NCBI RefSeq assembly: GCF_002051585.1
Contig: NZ_MZGX01000011.1
Coordinates: 84,496-148,495, forward strand
Direction of reading: 5' to 3'
From: Ruminiclostridium hungatei
GTDB lineage: Bacteria; Bacillota; Clostridia; Acetivibrionales; DSM-1351
DNA: 64,000 nt
Of the stretch, positions 16,446-25,261 are shown in pieces. The translations under genes and the position numbers were made by a program. Numbering within the stretch: position 1 is the stretch's first letter; each line of letters opens with the position of its first letter. Under the pieces are notes generated by a model, which worked only from the letters and a program-made list of their open reading frames with translations, was not told the DNA's origin and ran no database searches.

Positions 16446-17162
16446 ATGATAGAATATAAAAATGTAAAAAAATATTATGGAACAAAGGCACTTGGACTTA
16501 TGGACGAAAGTGCGGTAATTAATTCCGGAGAGGTTGTTGGTATTCTTGGAGAAAACGGTTCGGGTAAAAGTACCTTTTTAAAGATTACAATAGGCTTGCT
16601 GGAATTGACGTCGGGGCAGGTGCTTGTGGATGGCAGGAATCCGAGGGATATATATGACCGTATGGCATTTATAACCCATGAGGGAAGCTATTTTCCTTTT
16701 ATGACACCATACCGGTACGGTGAATTTCTTTGCAGCTATTTTAAAAAATTCAGTTGGGAGCGCTACAGGAAACTTATCAGTTTTTTTGAATTGGAGCCCA
16801 ACGACAGAATAAAAACCTTTTCATATGGTCAGAAAGCCAAGCTGGAAATATGTGCCGGCTTTTCAAAAATGGCCGAATACATAATAATGGACGAGCCCTT
16901 TCTGGGAGAGGATATTATTGCCCGGAAGGATTTTATAAAGCTGATGGCAGCAAGTATAAGGGAAGATGAAACTATTCTCATCAGTACACATCATATTGAT
17001 GAGATTGAAAATTTTATTGACAGGGCCCTTGTTCTCAAAAATGGAAGAATAAAGGCGGATGTGTGCCCGGATGACCTGAAAATCCAGGGTAAGACACTGT
17101 CGCAGGTGATTATGGAGCTGGCAGGTTACAAGGAGAGTAAATACCGGGGTATATTGGAATAG
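16446..17162 (+). CDS. ABC transporter ATP-binding protein
   Basis: This 238-aa ATPase has all family motifs: Walker A GENGSGKST, a degenerate signature SYGQKAKLEICAG, Walker B YIIMDEP and the H-loop ISTHH. I start at the ATG at 16446 because GGGAG precedes it. A GTG 12 bp upstream would be too close to its own RBS. It closes the GntR-controlled operon and should energise the permease-like protein at 14119. The cargo is unknown. Confidence 0.9.
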   Translation: MIEYKNVKKYYGTKALGLMDESAVINSGEVVGILGENGSGKSTFLKITIGLLELTSGQVLVDGRNPRDIYDRMAFITHEGSYFPFMTPYRYGEFLCSYFKKFSWERYRKLISFFELEPNDRIKTFSYGQKAKLEICAGFSKMAEYIIMDEPFLGEDIIARKDFIKLMAASIREDETILISTHHIDEIENFIDRALVLKNGRIKADVCPDDLKIQGKTLSQVIMELAGYKESKYRGILE

Positions 17163-17234
17163 ATTTATTGCAGCCCCTCCGGATTAATCCTGCAAAAAAA
17201 CACTAAAACAGCATAATAAATGGAAAGGGTTAAC

Positions 17235-17263
17235 TTGCAAATAGCTTCAAAGAGTTTTATAAT
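17235..17263 (+). promoter_or_regulatory. Promoter of the oxidoreductase operon
   Basis: TTGCAA (17235-17240) and TATAAT (17258-17263) are spaced by 17 bp, which is near-consensus for sigma-A. It would give a leader of about 155 nt before the ferredoxin-subunit start. The leader holds no clear riboswitch or attenuator that I can recognise. Confidence 0.75.
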
Positions 17264-17427
17264 AAACAATAGTTTTAGTTCTCTAAATTACTAAATAATC
17301 GTATAGTCAATTGTCTGTCTGAATCCCCGGCCTTCAGTGCTACTGCTGATTGAACTCAATCCGGCCCGGGATTTTAAATTTGTAGTGGTAATTGGCTAAA
17401 ATAAAAAATACAAGTGAGGTTTTAAAA

Positions 17428-17634
17428 ATGGCAAAAGCAATATTCCATGAGGAAAGATGCAAAGGCTGCAAGCTTTGTGTAACAGTATGTCCTAAGAAAA
17501 TTGTCATAATGAAATCCGACAAATTGAACCAGAAGGGATTTCATCCTGCAGGCGTGGACGAAATGGAGAAATGCATTGGCTGCGCTTTCTGTGCAACCAT
17601 TTGCCCTGATTGCGTTATAGAGGTTGAAAAATAA
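17428..17634 (+). CDS. korD: 2-oxoacid:ferredoxin oxidoreductase, delta (ferredoxin) subunit
   Basis: The 68-aa protein carries two [4Fe-4S] motifs, CKGCKLCVTVCP and CIGCAFCATICP, so it is a bacterial 2x[4Fe-4S] ferredoxin-type subunit. It passes electrons from the catalytic core to free ferredoxin. GTGAGG lies upstream of the ATG at 17428; an earlier TTG would add 12 unlikely residues. It heads the D-A-B-C subunit order typical of Kor/Vor enzymes of anaerobes. The symbol follows that convention; Vor is equally possible. Confidence 0.85.
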   Translation: MAKAIFHEERCKGCKLCVTVCPKKIVIMKSDKLNQKGFHPAGVDEMEKCIGCAFCATICPDCVIEVEK

Positions 17635-17715
17635 CGCACCGGCAATACAGCCTGTATGTCAAAATTGTTCTTTTATAACTATTTGTTGCTGCAAGGCAGC
17701 GGAATGGAGTTTAAT

Positions 17716-18771
17716 ATGTCAGAAAAGTTATTAATGAAGGGAAATGAAGTAATTGCAGAGGCAGCCATAAGAGCGGGCTGTAAGCATTATTTCGGCTACC
17801 CTATCACACCGCAGACAGAGATAGCACATTATATGGCAAAAAAAATGCCGGAAATAAATGGTACATTTGTTCAGGCGGAGAGTGAGGTTGCAGCCATAAA
17901 TATGGTATACGGGGCAGCAGCAGCGGGCGCACGTGTGCTTACCTCTTCCTCAAGCCCGGGAATCAGCCTGAAGCAGGAAGGAATTTCCTATATTGCCGGT
18001 GCAGAACTTCCTGCCGTTATCGTGAATATTGTACGCTGCGGACCGGGACTGGGCGGTATCCTTCCGGCACAGTGCGACTATTTTCAGGCAGTCAAGGGCG
18101 GGGGACACGGAGATTATAAAATGGTAGTGCTGGCTCCCTCCAGTGTTCAGGAGCTTTATGAATTAACGGTTAAGGCCTTTAATATTTCAGATAGATACAG
18201 GATACTTACCATGATAATGGGTGACGGTATGCTGGGTCAGATGATGGAAGCCGTGGAATTTAAAGATGAGGAAGAAATATACCACGATGATAAGAAGTGG
18301 GCCACAACGGGCACAAAAATGCAGAGGGAAAGCAATGACATCACCTCCATATACATTCAGCCGGAAGTTCTTGAAAGGCATAATATGAAGCTCCAGGCAA
18401 AATACAGGCAGATAGAGCAGGAGGAAGTCCTTGTTGAGACCTACAACTGTGAAAATGCGGATATAATAGTGACTGCCTACGGCACGATTGCACGTATTAT
18501 CAAAAATGTTATAAAGTCTGCCGAAAAGGAAGGCATAAAGGTAGGGCTCATACGTCCCATATCACTCTGGCCTTTCCCTGCCGCCGCTTTCCTACAGTAT
18601 GCCGGAACGCCCAAGGCTTTTCTGAGCGTCGAGCTCAGCGCAGGACAAATGGTTGAAGATGTACGCCTTGCAGTTAACGGCAAATGTCCGGTGCATTTCT
18701 ACGGGCGTATGGGCGGCATGGTTCCAAGCCAGAAAGAGATTTTGAACAAGATCAGGGAAATCTTAAAATAA
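17716..18771 (+). CDS. korA: 2-oxoacid:ferredoxin oxidoreductase, alpha subunit
   Basis: This subunit (351 aa) belongs to the CoA-dependent enzyme that oxidatively decarboxylates a 2-oxoacid to acyl-CoA and reduced ferredoxin. It shows the pyrimidine-binding-domain signature GYPITPQTEIAHYM, QAESEVAAINMVYGAA, TSSSSPGISLKQEG, and a C-terminal transketolase-like half (IVTAYGTIARI ... GLIRPISLWPFP). The start is set at 17716 because GGAG lies 6 bp before it; upstream in-frame codons look non-coding. Substrate choice between 2-oxoglutarate (Kor) and branched-chain oxoacids (Vor) cannot be settled by eye. Confidence 0.9.
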   Translation: MSEKLLMKGNEVIAEAAIRAGCKHYFGYPITPQTEIAHYMAKKMPEINGTFVQAESEVAAINMVYGAAAAGARVLTSSSSPGISLKQEGISYIAGAELPAVIVNIVRCGPGLGGILPAQCDYFQAVKGGGHGDYKMVVLAPSSVQELYELTVKAFNISDRYRILTMIMGDGMLGQMMEAVEFKDEEEIYHDDKKWATTGTKMQRESNDITSIYIQPEVLERHNMKLQAKYRQIEQEEVLVETYNCENADIIVTAYGTIARIIKNVIKSAEKEGIKVGLIRPISLWPFPAAAFLQYAGTPKAFLSVELSAGQMVEDVRLAVNGKCPVHFYGRMGGMVPSQKEILNKIREILK

Positions 18772-18820
18772 TTTTATTATAATATCACGTCGCTGAATAT
18801 TAGCGGAAAGGAAAATGAAA

Positions 18821-19567
18821 ATGGCAACAGTGTTTAAAAAGCCTCATGCTTTAAAAGATTTGTCCCTTCACTATTGTCCCGGATGTACACATGGGATTAT
18901 ACACAGGCTCATAGCTGAAGTTATTGACGAACTTGAGATAGAAGGAACTACAATAGGTGTATCACCTGTGGGCTGCGCCTACAATAATTATGAATATTTC
19001 AACTGTGATTTCGTTCAGGCTGCTCACGGAAGAGCTCCGGCAGTTGCCACAGGAATAAAGAGGGTGCATCCTGACAACTTTGTATTTACATACCAGGGAG
19101 ACGGAGACCTGGCAGCCATAGGCACGGCGGAAATCGTTCACGCCGCTTCCAGAGGTGAGAAAATAACAACGGTATTTGTCAACAATGCCATCTATGGTAT
19201 GACCTCGGGCCAAATGGCTCCTACAACCCTGCTGAATCAGGTAACCACTACGTCTCCATACGGCAGAAAGCCGGAAATACACGGTTTCCCTGTAAAGGTC
19301 TGTGAACTGCTTTCAACTCTGGAGGGAGCGGTTTATGTTGAAAGAACCTCGGTACATGACGTTAAAAACATAAATAAGACCAAGGCTGCCATCAAGAAGG
19401 CCTTTCAGGTTCAGAAAGCCCAAAAGGGTTTTTCAATAGTAGAGGTACTTTCCACTTGTCCCACCAACTGGGGCATAAATCCTGTGGACTCCTTGAAATG
19501 GCTTGAACAGAATATGGTGCCGTTTTATCCGTTAGGTAACTTTAAGGGGAAGGATTTGGAGGTGTAA
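18821..19567 (+). CDS. korB: 2-oxoacid:ferredoxin oxidoreductase, beta (TPP) subunit
   Basis: The beta subunit (248 aa) binds thiamine diphosphate and one [4Fe-4S] cluster. Visible markers are HYCPGCTHG near the N-terminus, VSPVGCAYNNYEYFNCDF, the TPP/Mg motif GDGDLAAIG...NNAIYGMTSGQ, and a late VLSTCPTNWG cysteine. Two ATGs lie 6 bp apart (18815 and 18821). The second has the better spacing to AAAGGA, but the first is also usable. It follows korA by 49 bp and precedes the gamma subunit. Confidence 0.9.
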   Translation: MATVFKKPHALKDLSLHYCPGCTHGIIHRLIAEVIDELEIEGTTIGVSPVGCAYNNYEYFNCDFVQAAHGRAPAVATGIKRVHPDNFVFTYQGDGDLAAIGTAEIVHAASRGEKITTVFVNNAIYGMTSGQMAPTTLLNQVTTTSPYGRKPEIHGFPVKVCELLSTLEGAVYVERTSVHDVKNINKTKAAIKKAFQVQKAQKGFSIVEVLSTCPTNWGINPVDSLKWLEQNMVPFYPLGNFKGKDLEV

Positions 19568-19571
19568 AGCA

Positions 19572-19691
19572 TGAAGAAAGCATTGAGTGTTTCATTTCTG
19601 CCCTTCCCGGCGCGAAAACAGGTTTCGCGCATGAAAAAAGCCACAAGTGTCTTTTTATTACTTTTTTCTGACGTGCTTAAAGCACGTGATT
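19572..19691. repeat. Structured intergenic repeat, family C copy 2
   Basis: Two similar units lie in tandem: each has an AAAGC..AGTGTTTCATT / AAAGCCACAAGTGTCTTTTTATT block and then a hairpin. The first hairpin is GGCGCGAAAACAGGTTTCGCGC, the second ACGTGCTTAAAGCACGT. The second unit matches 16382-16435. It fills the gap between the beta and gamma subunit genes and lacks a T run, so co-transcription is probably not stopped. Confidence 0.55.
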
Positions 19692-19701
19692 GGAGGTTAG
19701 C

Positions 19702-20235
19702 ATGAAGCAGTTGGAATTGATTATTGCTGGCTTTGGAGGCCAGGGGATTTTATCGGCGGGAAGGCTGCTGGCATATGCCGGAATGCTGGAGGGCAAATAT
19801 GTGTCATGGCTTCCTTCCTACGGGCCTGAAATGAGAGGCGGTACTGCAAATTGTGCGGTTGTAATTTCAGAGGAGCCTGTGGGTTCTCCAATTCTTGACA
19901 CGGCAAATGTCCTGGTAGTTATGAACGGGCCTTCCCTTGAAAAATTTGAAAAGCTTGTTGAGCCAAATGGTCTGATCATATCGGACAGTTCACTGGTTGA
20001 CGCCAAACCCAAGAGAACGGACATAGATTTTGCAGGAGTTCCGGCCTCCCAGCTTGCTTCGGATATGGGAAACCTTACATATGCCAACATAATCATTTTG
20101 GGCAAGCTCCTTGAGAAGACGGGCATAGTGTCCAAGGAAAGCTTTGAGCTGGCGCTGAAAAAGGTATTGCCTGCCAAGAAGCATCATATGATACCTGAAG
20201 AAATGAAGGCTCTTGATATGGGCTGCAACTATTAG
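19702..20235 (+). CDS. korC: 2-oxoacid:ferredoxin oxidoreductase, gamma subunit
   Basis: The 177-aa gamma subunit has the family pattern IIAGFGGQGILSAGRLLAYAG, SWLPSYGPEMRGGTANCAVVIS and MNGPSLEKFEKLVEPNG. It contacts the alpha chain and completes the four-subunit enzyme. The ATG at 19702 has TGGAGG upstream; an upstream TTG is less likely. It is the last gene of the operon, which ends at the terminator 60 bp downstream. Confidence 0.9.
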   Translation: MKQLELIIAGFGGQGILSAGRLLAYAGMLEGKYVSWLPSYGPEMRGGTANCAVVISEEPVGSPILDTANVLVVMNGPSLEKFEKLVEPNGLIISDSSLVDAKPKRTDIDFAGVPASQLASDMGNLTYANIIILGKLLEKTGIVSKESFELALKKVLPAKKHHMIPEEMKALDMGCNY

Positions 20236-20294
20236 TATAAATTTTTTAATTTCACCAATCTGAATCACATGTAAATTAAATGAATCTGATTTTG

Positions 20295-20334
20295 AAATTC
20301 AGACTATAACAGGCTTATGGTCTGAATTTTTATT
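20295..20334 (+). terminator. Terminator of the oxidoreductase operon
   Basis: A 10-bp perfect stem (AAATTCAGAC / GTCTGAATTT) with a 15-base loop is followed by a T-rich tail, 60 bp after the gamma-subunit stop codon and before the promoter of the two-component system. Confidence 0.8.
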
Positions 20335-20366
20335 TGCCCTGGCAGAAGTTTCTTATTCAGGAATTC

Positions 20367-20395
20367 TTGTAAAACCCAAAAAAGCAAAGTATAAT
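20367..20395 (+). promoter_or_regulatory. Promoter of the two-component system genes
   Basis: TTGTAA (20367-20372) and TATAAT (20390-20395) with a 17-bp spacer form a near-consensus sigma-A promoter, about 70 bp upstream of the response-regulator start. Confidence 0.75.
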
Positions 20396-20464
20396 AAACC
20401 TGTTGCCCTATAGACGATTAATACTGAAATTGGTAACCCTTTAGGGAAAGGCAGGAATAGAAAG

Positions 20465-21640
20465 ATGCTTAAAACTATATTGGTGGACGATGAAATATTG
20501 GCTCTTAAGATGATGGAACATTTGCTGAAACCATATAAAGAAAACCTTATGCTGGTTGGTACCTTCACAGGATATAAAGAAGCGATAAAAAAGTGTGAAC
20601 AGCAGGTAATCGACCTGGCGTTTATTGATATGGAAATCCCGGGGATGAATGGAATCCGCCTGGCGGAAAAACTATTCTCTATAAATCCCCAAATCAATAT
20701 CATTTTTGTGACCGGATTTCAAGAATATGCAGTAAAGGCTTTTGAATTAAACGCAGTGGACTACCTTTTAAAGCCCGTTTCCAAAGAACGGTTCCGAAAA
20801 ACTGTTGAGAGGATTTTGACATCAAGAGGTATCTTGGGACCGGCAAATAATGCCGGCGGAGATGCCGGCACACGGGAAAAGGCATATCGTATTTTGTGCT
20901 TTGGAGGCTTGGAGGTGCTTAACAGCAAACAGGAAAAGCAAGCGGTGCTGTGGAGAACGGCAAAGTCTGCTGAGCTTTTTGCCTATCTTGTACATTACAA
21001 AGGCAAATTGGTACATAAAAACAAAATAATAGAGGCCCTGTGGCCTGATTCTGATCCTGAAAAAGCCAGCATGCTGTTACATACAAGTATTTATTCCATT
21101 CGCAGGACACTGAAGAATATAGGTATTGACGGATGTGTCATTTACAGGAATTCCAGCTACCTGTTTGATACGGAGAAATTTTATTGCGACATCACCGAAA
21201 TGGAAGAAATTCTGGAATTGATTGATATTAACGAAGAGAATATACAGCTTGCCGAAAAGCTATTCAATTTGTACAGGGGAGATTACTTTGAGGGTGAGGA
21301 TTATTTCTGGGCGGAAGTAGAGCGTGAAAGATATACTAAAGACTATATCAGGATTTTGAACAGCATGTCGGAATATTATGAAGCAAAACGGTTATATGTC
21401 AGGGCGGAGAAATGCCTGCAGCTAATTATCCGGGAGAATGCCCTGCTGGATGAGATCCACGGAAAGCTTATGAAATTATACGTAAAGATGGGTGACTACA
21501 CTTCTTTGCGAAATCACTACAATAAGGTACAAAAAATATACAGAGAAGAATTAGGGATTGCTTTTGATGAGTATTTTCACTTTATTCGGGACGATGAACA
21601 AGGTGAAATACGGGAGAATTTCAATGGGGAAAATACATAG
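20465..21640 (+). CDS. Response regulator with SARP/BTAD-type output domain
   Basis: The 391-aa protein starts with a receiver domain: acidic pair Asp8-Asp9, phospho-acceptor Asp55 in FIDMEIPGMNG, the Thr in FVTGF and the Lys in LLKPVS. After a Gly/Ala linker (~130-140) comes an OmpR-like winged helix (~140-235; ALWPDSDPEKASMLLHTSIY), then a helical TPR-like bacterial transcriptional activator domain (~245-375). This receiver-wHTH-BTAD order is that of SARP-like activators, which in known cases bind direct repeats spaced about one helical turn. The kinase gene overlaps its 3' end. Three 11-bp direct repeats sit just past the kinase gene, so they are the obvious target. Confidence 0.88.
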   Translation: MLKTILVDDEILALKMMEHLLKPYKENLMLVGTFTGYKEAIKKCEQQVIDLAFIDMEIPGMNGIRLAEKLFSINPQINIIFVTGFQEYAVKAFELNAVDYLLKPVSKERFRKTVERILTSRGILGPANNAGGDAGTREKAYRILCFGGLEVLNSKQEKQAVLWRTAKSAELFAYLVHYKGKLVHKNKIIEALWPDSDPEKASMLLHTSIYSIRRTLKNIGIDGCVIYRNSSYLFDTEKFYCDITEMEEILELIDINEENIQLAEKLFNLYRGDYFEGEDYFWAEVERERYTKDYIRILNSMSEYYEAKRLYVRAEKCLQLIIRENALLDEIHGKLMKLYVKMGDYTSLRNHYNKVQKIYREELGIAFDEYFHFIRDDEQGEIRENFNGENT

Positions 21641-23537
21641 GATTATTGTCTGTGCATGTTTGCTGCTGGTATCACTTTTTTTGCTGGGCAGCTCAATGCT
21701 GTGGAATTCAGATGATAAGAAAGGCTCTGGCAACAGAGTGGAAAAAGGCGTCCTGTCGCTTGATAATTGGAGCGGTGAGGGAAATAAGGTCATCGCTCTG
21801 GACGGCCAGTGGGAATTCTATTGGAATCAATTGCTGAGTCCTGAGGATTTTAAGGGAAAGTCGGAAAATATCCCATTACTTACAGGATATATGGAGGTTC
21901 CGTACCAATGGAGCAAAAAAGGTGCTGACGGTACTGCCTTTCCAATATACGGCTGTGCCACATACCGTATGATTATTAAAGATTTCCGGTACAGCGGAAG
22001 TCTTGGTATCAAAAAAAACAACATTCGTTTTTCAAGCAGGATATACGTGAACGGTGCCCAGCTCCTGCAAGACGGTGTTCCGTCCAAAAAGCCTACAAAT
22101 GGCCAATACAGCAATATTCCTCAAATAGGTTTTTTTGATCATACCGGCGGCGATCTTGAAATTATTGTGCAGGCTGCAAATTATGAGTATATCAATGCTG
22201 GAATTTCTGTCTCCATCTATCTGGGGACAGCACCGGAACTTCTGCACCGGCATCAAAAGGACAACCTGATTGAATTTGGAATTTTTATCAGCATTTTAAC
22301 CATTGCCTTAATTTATTTGATTCTTTTTATTACGGCACGCATTTCCGGCCGGAAGGATTTTGTATTTTTAACCTTTGCCTTGTTTTGTCTGTTTTTTGCA
22401 TTATACAATGTCTTGATGAACGAGAGGACTATTTTAACAATTATAAACTGGTCCTTCAGTTCGGCATATAGAATAAAAGAGCTTTGTACCTCTGCTGCAT
22501 TTATCACACTCATATTGTTTTTTTATCAACTGAAAAAAGGAATAGTTTCAAGCGTCGGCTTAAAAATGATATGTATCATATATGGAACAAACATATTAGT
22601 GGACCTGTTTGCATCAATCCGCTTCTACACTCAGGTTCAGGCTGTTTTTTCGGTAATTAACCAACTTGTTCTCATGATACTTTTGTTAAGCGTGGCTGTG
22701 CAATATATTAAAGGTGAACAAAGACAGGAATTTGAGATGCTGACCTTGCTGTTTTCCGTTATATTTATGAATCTTTATGCTTCTGACATCCTGCTGTTCA
22801 CATTTTCCCTGAAGTCAGACATATTGTTTTCAAAATTCAGTATGGTTGCCTTTATGGTCACGTTAATCTTTTTTCTTAGCATACGCTTTTTTGAAACCTA
22901 TTGGACCATGGGACAAATGTCCAGTCATCTTGACAAGGCAGAAATCGCTTTTTTGCGTTCTCAAATAAAACCGCATTTTTTATATAATACGTTAAATTCC
23001 ATTGCAGCTTTATGTATTGACCAACCTGAACAGGCAGGGGAACTGACTGTTAAATTGGCCGATTATTTGAGAAGCAGTTTTAATTTTAAAGATATGGAAG
23101 CCCTGGTTCCCATTGAAAAGGAAATTGAGATCCTTAAAACCTATATTAACATTGAAAAAATACGTTTCGGAGAAAGATTGCAGATCTGCTACCGGATAGA
23201 CAGGGATATAGATATGAAAATTCCCCCCCTCATCCTGCAGCCCCTTGTTGAGAATGCGGTACGCTATGGAATCATGCCGCGTCCGGAAGGCGGCAGGATA
23301 GATGTGATTATTTGCAGGAAACAGGCTACCGTGCTTTTTTGCATAAAAGACAATGGGGTGGGAATGCAGCAGGACAAAATCAGAGAGGTTTTTGAAAAGG
23401 CTTCAGGTTCTGATGGTATAGGTCTCTGGAATATTAACAGCCGGCTAAGGCTTTTATATGGTGAATGCATTCATATAGATTCCAAGGAGGGGACGGGTAC
23501 GGCTGTTTACTTTGAAATTCCGTATTCTAAGGCTTAA
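21624..23537 (+). CDS. LytS-like sensor histidine kinase with 7TM sensor
   Basis: This 637-aa membrane kinase has an N-terminal signal-like helix, an outside domain (~40-215, including LDGQWEFYWNQLL, as in 7TMR-DISM extracellular domains), seven hydrophobic helices (~225-425) and a His_kinase/HATPase_c module. The H-box is LRSQIKPHFLYNTLNS with His451; the ATP-binding part shows PPLILQPLVENAVRYG, KDNGVGM and GIGLWN. The ATG at 21624 overlaps the regulator gene by 17 bp, so translation is probably coupled. Relatives with a DISM outside domain are thought to sense carbohydrates or other small ligands, which would suit control of the exopolysaccharide genes that follow. Confidence 0.88.
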   Translation: MGKIHRIIVCACLLLVSLFLLGSSMLWNSDDKKGSGNRVEKGVLSLDNWSGEGNKVIALDGQWEFYWNQLLSPEDFKGKSENIPLLTGYMEVPYQWSKKGADGTAFPIYGCATYRMIIKDFRYSGSLGIKKNNIRFSSRIYVNGAQLLQDGVPSKKPTNGQYSNIPQIGFFDHTGGDLEIIVQAANYEYINAGISVSIYLGTAPELLHRHQKDNLIEFGIFISILTIALIYLILFITARISGRKDFVFLTFALFCLFFALYNVLMNERTILTIINWSFSSAYRIKELCTSAAFITLILFFYQLKKGIVSSVGLKMICIIYGTNILVDLFASIRFYTQVQAVFSVINQLVLMILLLSVAVQYIKGEQRQEFEMLTLLFSVIFMNLYASDILLFTFSLKSDILFSKFSMVAFMVTLIFFLSIRFFETYWTMGQMSSHLDKAEIAFLRSQIKPHFLYNTLNSIAALCIDQPEQAGELTVKLADYLRSSFNFKDMEALVPIEKEIEILKTYINIEKIRFGERLQICYRIDRDIDMKIPPLILQPLVENAVRYGIMPRPEGGRIDVIICRKQATVLFCIKDNGVGMQQDKIREVFEKASGSDGIGLWNINSRLRLLYGECIHIDSKEGTGTAVYFEIPYSKA

Positions 23538-23614
23538 GCACCACCTGCCCGCCGTTGACATGAAGAATGCCGTAAAAACGCGGTATATGATAGAAAATGT
23601 AAAAAAAGTAAATA

Positions 23615-23676
23615 ATGTTCAGAAAATGTTCAGAAAATGTTCAGAATCCAAGTATATAATTAGATAAGAATGTTCA
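23615..23676 (+). promoter_or_regulatory. Direct-repeat promoter, probable target of the SARP-type regulator
   Basis: Three exact tandem copies of ATGTTCAGAAA (third ends in T) start at 23615, 23626 and 23637, with an exact 11-bp period. A fourth core ATGTTCA lies at 23670, which is 33 bp later and so in phase. A TATAAT box sits at 23655-23660, about 9 bp after the GTTCAGA core of the third copy. No -35 box of the usual kind is seen. This layout is what known SARP proteins use: direct heptamers at 11-bp steps a short distance upstream of the -10. Confidence 0.72.
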
Positions 23677-23687
23677 AATCACACTTG

Positions 23688-23769
23688 TGGCCTGTAACAT
23701 CTGAATTAATACATTGCCGGCGGTTAAATTTCTCCGGGCAATATAGGTTTAAGAGGTTACAGACTGCTG
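23688..23769. repeat. Palindromic intergenic repeat, family A copy 2
   Basis: The sequence matches 4606-4669 in its arms (TGTAACATCTGAAT...AGGTTTAAGAGGTTACAGAC) and inner palindrome (ATTGCCGG...CCGGGCAATATAGG). It carries about 14 extra bases in the loop. It lies in the untranslated leader of the exopolysaccharide cluster, between the repeat promoter and the first gene, so it would be transcribed and could fold. Confidence 0.7.
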
Positions 23770-23838
23770 GAGATGGGAAATTTTACAGGCTTTAGTCATG
23801 ATAACTTGATTATTCATATATTGGGAAGGGTTCTGAAC

Positions 23839-25251
23839 ATGGATATAAAATTGCATAATGATATTTTTGTTGATTTTGTAATTGTGCTAAGTGATATTTT
23901 AGCGGTTATCATAAGTTATGCTCTCGCAGCGATGCTGCTTTTCGGACAGACGGGTATGTTTTTTTCCCTGCAGTTGCCCGCTATCTACATAACGGTTACC
24001 CTTATCATGCTATATACATATGAATTCTATACCACACAGAAAAGAAACGTACAGGAAATCATATTATCCATACTGGCGGTTACCCTGCTGGTAAATGCCA
24101 TAACCATTGTGGCCGGCTTTGTCCTTAATCCTTTATTAACACTGCCGGATAAGCAGTTTTTCATCATAATGGCTGTCTCAATGTTTGTGTTTCTTTGCCT
24201 TGATAAGGTGATTGTTTCCGTATTCATTAAGTATGCAGAAGGTAAGGCGGAGCTTCTGGTTATAGAATCAAAGGCAGTTGACAATGCCCTGGCCAGAAAA
24301 ATCAAATACGCCTATGTCAAGCTGCATCAGGCCTGGTACATTCAGATTGATGTTGAGGATAAGCAGGCCGTTGAGTCATTATTGAAAAACGAATTCAAAC
24401 AATATCAAAGTATCTTTATTTGCCCTTCCATTCCTGAGGATTTGAGCAAGCAATTAATATCAGAGGCATTTAAAGAAAAAAAACAGATTTATATTATTCC
24501 TGATTTCCGAAATACCAGTCTGATGAAAAAAGAAATTACAATCTTTGATGATACGCCTGTTCTCAGAATTAAATCTTTTGAGCTGAGCCAATATGAGAAA
24601 ATCATAAAAAGGGTTTTTGATATTATTACAGCTTCAATTGGTATAATAGCAGGTCTTCCGCTGTACCTTCTCATTGCATTCCTGATAAAAATTGATTCCA
24701 AAGGTCCTGTTTTCTATTATCAGGAAAGAATTACCACGGATAGAAAGGCATTTAAGATGTATAAATTCAGAACCATGGTGGAGAATGCCGAAGGTTCAAC
24801 CGGTCCTGTTTTAGCCTCGGAGAATGATAAGAGGATTACGAGAATCGGCAAGATATTGAGAACCTTCAGGCTTGACGAATTACCACAGCTTTTTAATGTT
24901 TTGACAGGAGCTATGAGCATTGTCGGTCCCCGACCCGAGAGGGCGGTATTTATAGAGCAGTACTGCGGGTATATTGAGAATTATGACAAAAGGTTCGTGG
25001 TGAAGGCCGGTATCACCGGGCAGGCCCAGGTATATGGAAGATATATGACTACACCCGAGGACAAGACCCTGTATGATTTGCTTTATATAAGCAATTATTC
25101 CTTCTGGCTGGATATTAAAATAATTTTGCTGACAGTGAAAGCTATATTTGACAAAGAGAGTGCAGAGGGAGTAGGAAGGGCGCAAGAATTTTGCAAACGT
25201 CTGGATTCTGCGGAGACGGAGGATAAGGTTCCCTTGGAGAAATGTGTATGA
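23839..25251 (+). CDS. Initiating sugar-phosphate transferase (polyprenyl glycosylphosphotransferase)
   Basis: This enzyme of 470 aa is expected to attach the first sugar-1-phosphate to undecaprenyl phosphate. Four N-terminal membrane helices (~10-130) and a CoA-binding-like region come first. A further membrane helix and the catalytic C-terminal domain follow: KRVFDIITASIGIIAGLPLYL, GPVFYYQERI, KMYKFRTMVENAE, RTFRLDELPQLFNVL, MSIVGPRPERAVF and GITGQAQVYGR. This is the WbaP/CpsE type. I start at 23839 because GGGAAGGG precedes that ATG; the earlier ATG at 23773 has its RBS too close. It is the first gene of the exopolysaccharide cluster. Confidence 0.92.
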   Translation: MDIKLHNDIFVDFVIVLSDILAVIISYALAAMLLFGQTGMFFSLQLPAIYITVTLIMLYTYEFYTTQKRNVQEIILSILAVTLLVNAITIVAGFVLNPLLTLPDKQFFIIMAVSMFVFLCLDKVIVSVFIKYAEGKAELLVIESKAVDNALARKIKYAYVKLHQAWYIQIDVEDKQAVESLLKNEFKQYQSIFICPSIPEDLSKQLISEAFKEKKQIYIIPDFRNTSLMKKEITIFDDTPVLRIKSFELSQYEKIIKRVFDIITASIGIIAGLPLYLLIAFLIKIDSKGPVFYYQERITTDRKAFKMYKFRTMVENAEGSTGPVLASENDKRITRIGKILRTFRLDELPQLFNVLTGAMSIVGPRPERAVFIEQYCGYIENYDKRFVVKAGITGQAQVYGRYMTTPEDKTLYDLLYISNYSFWLDIKIILLTVKAIFDKESAEGVGRAQEFCKRLDSAETEDKVPLEKCV

Positions 25252-25261
25252 GGTGGGTCAG

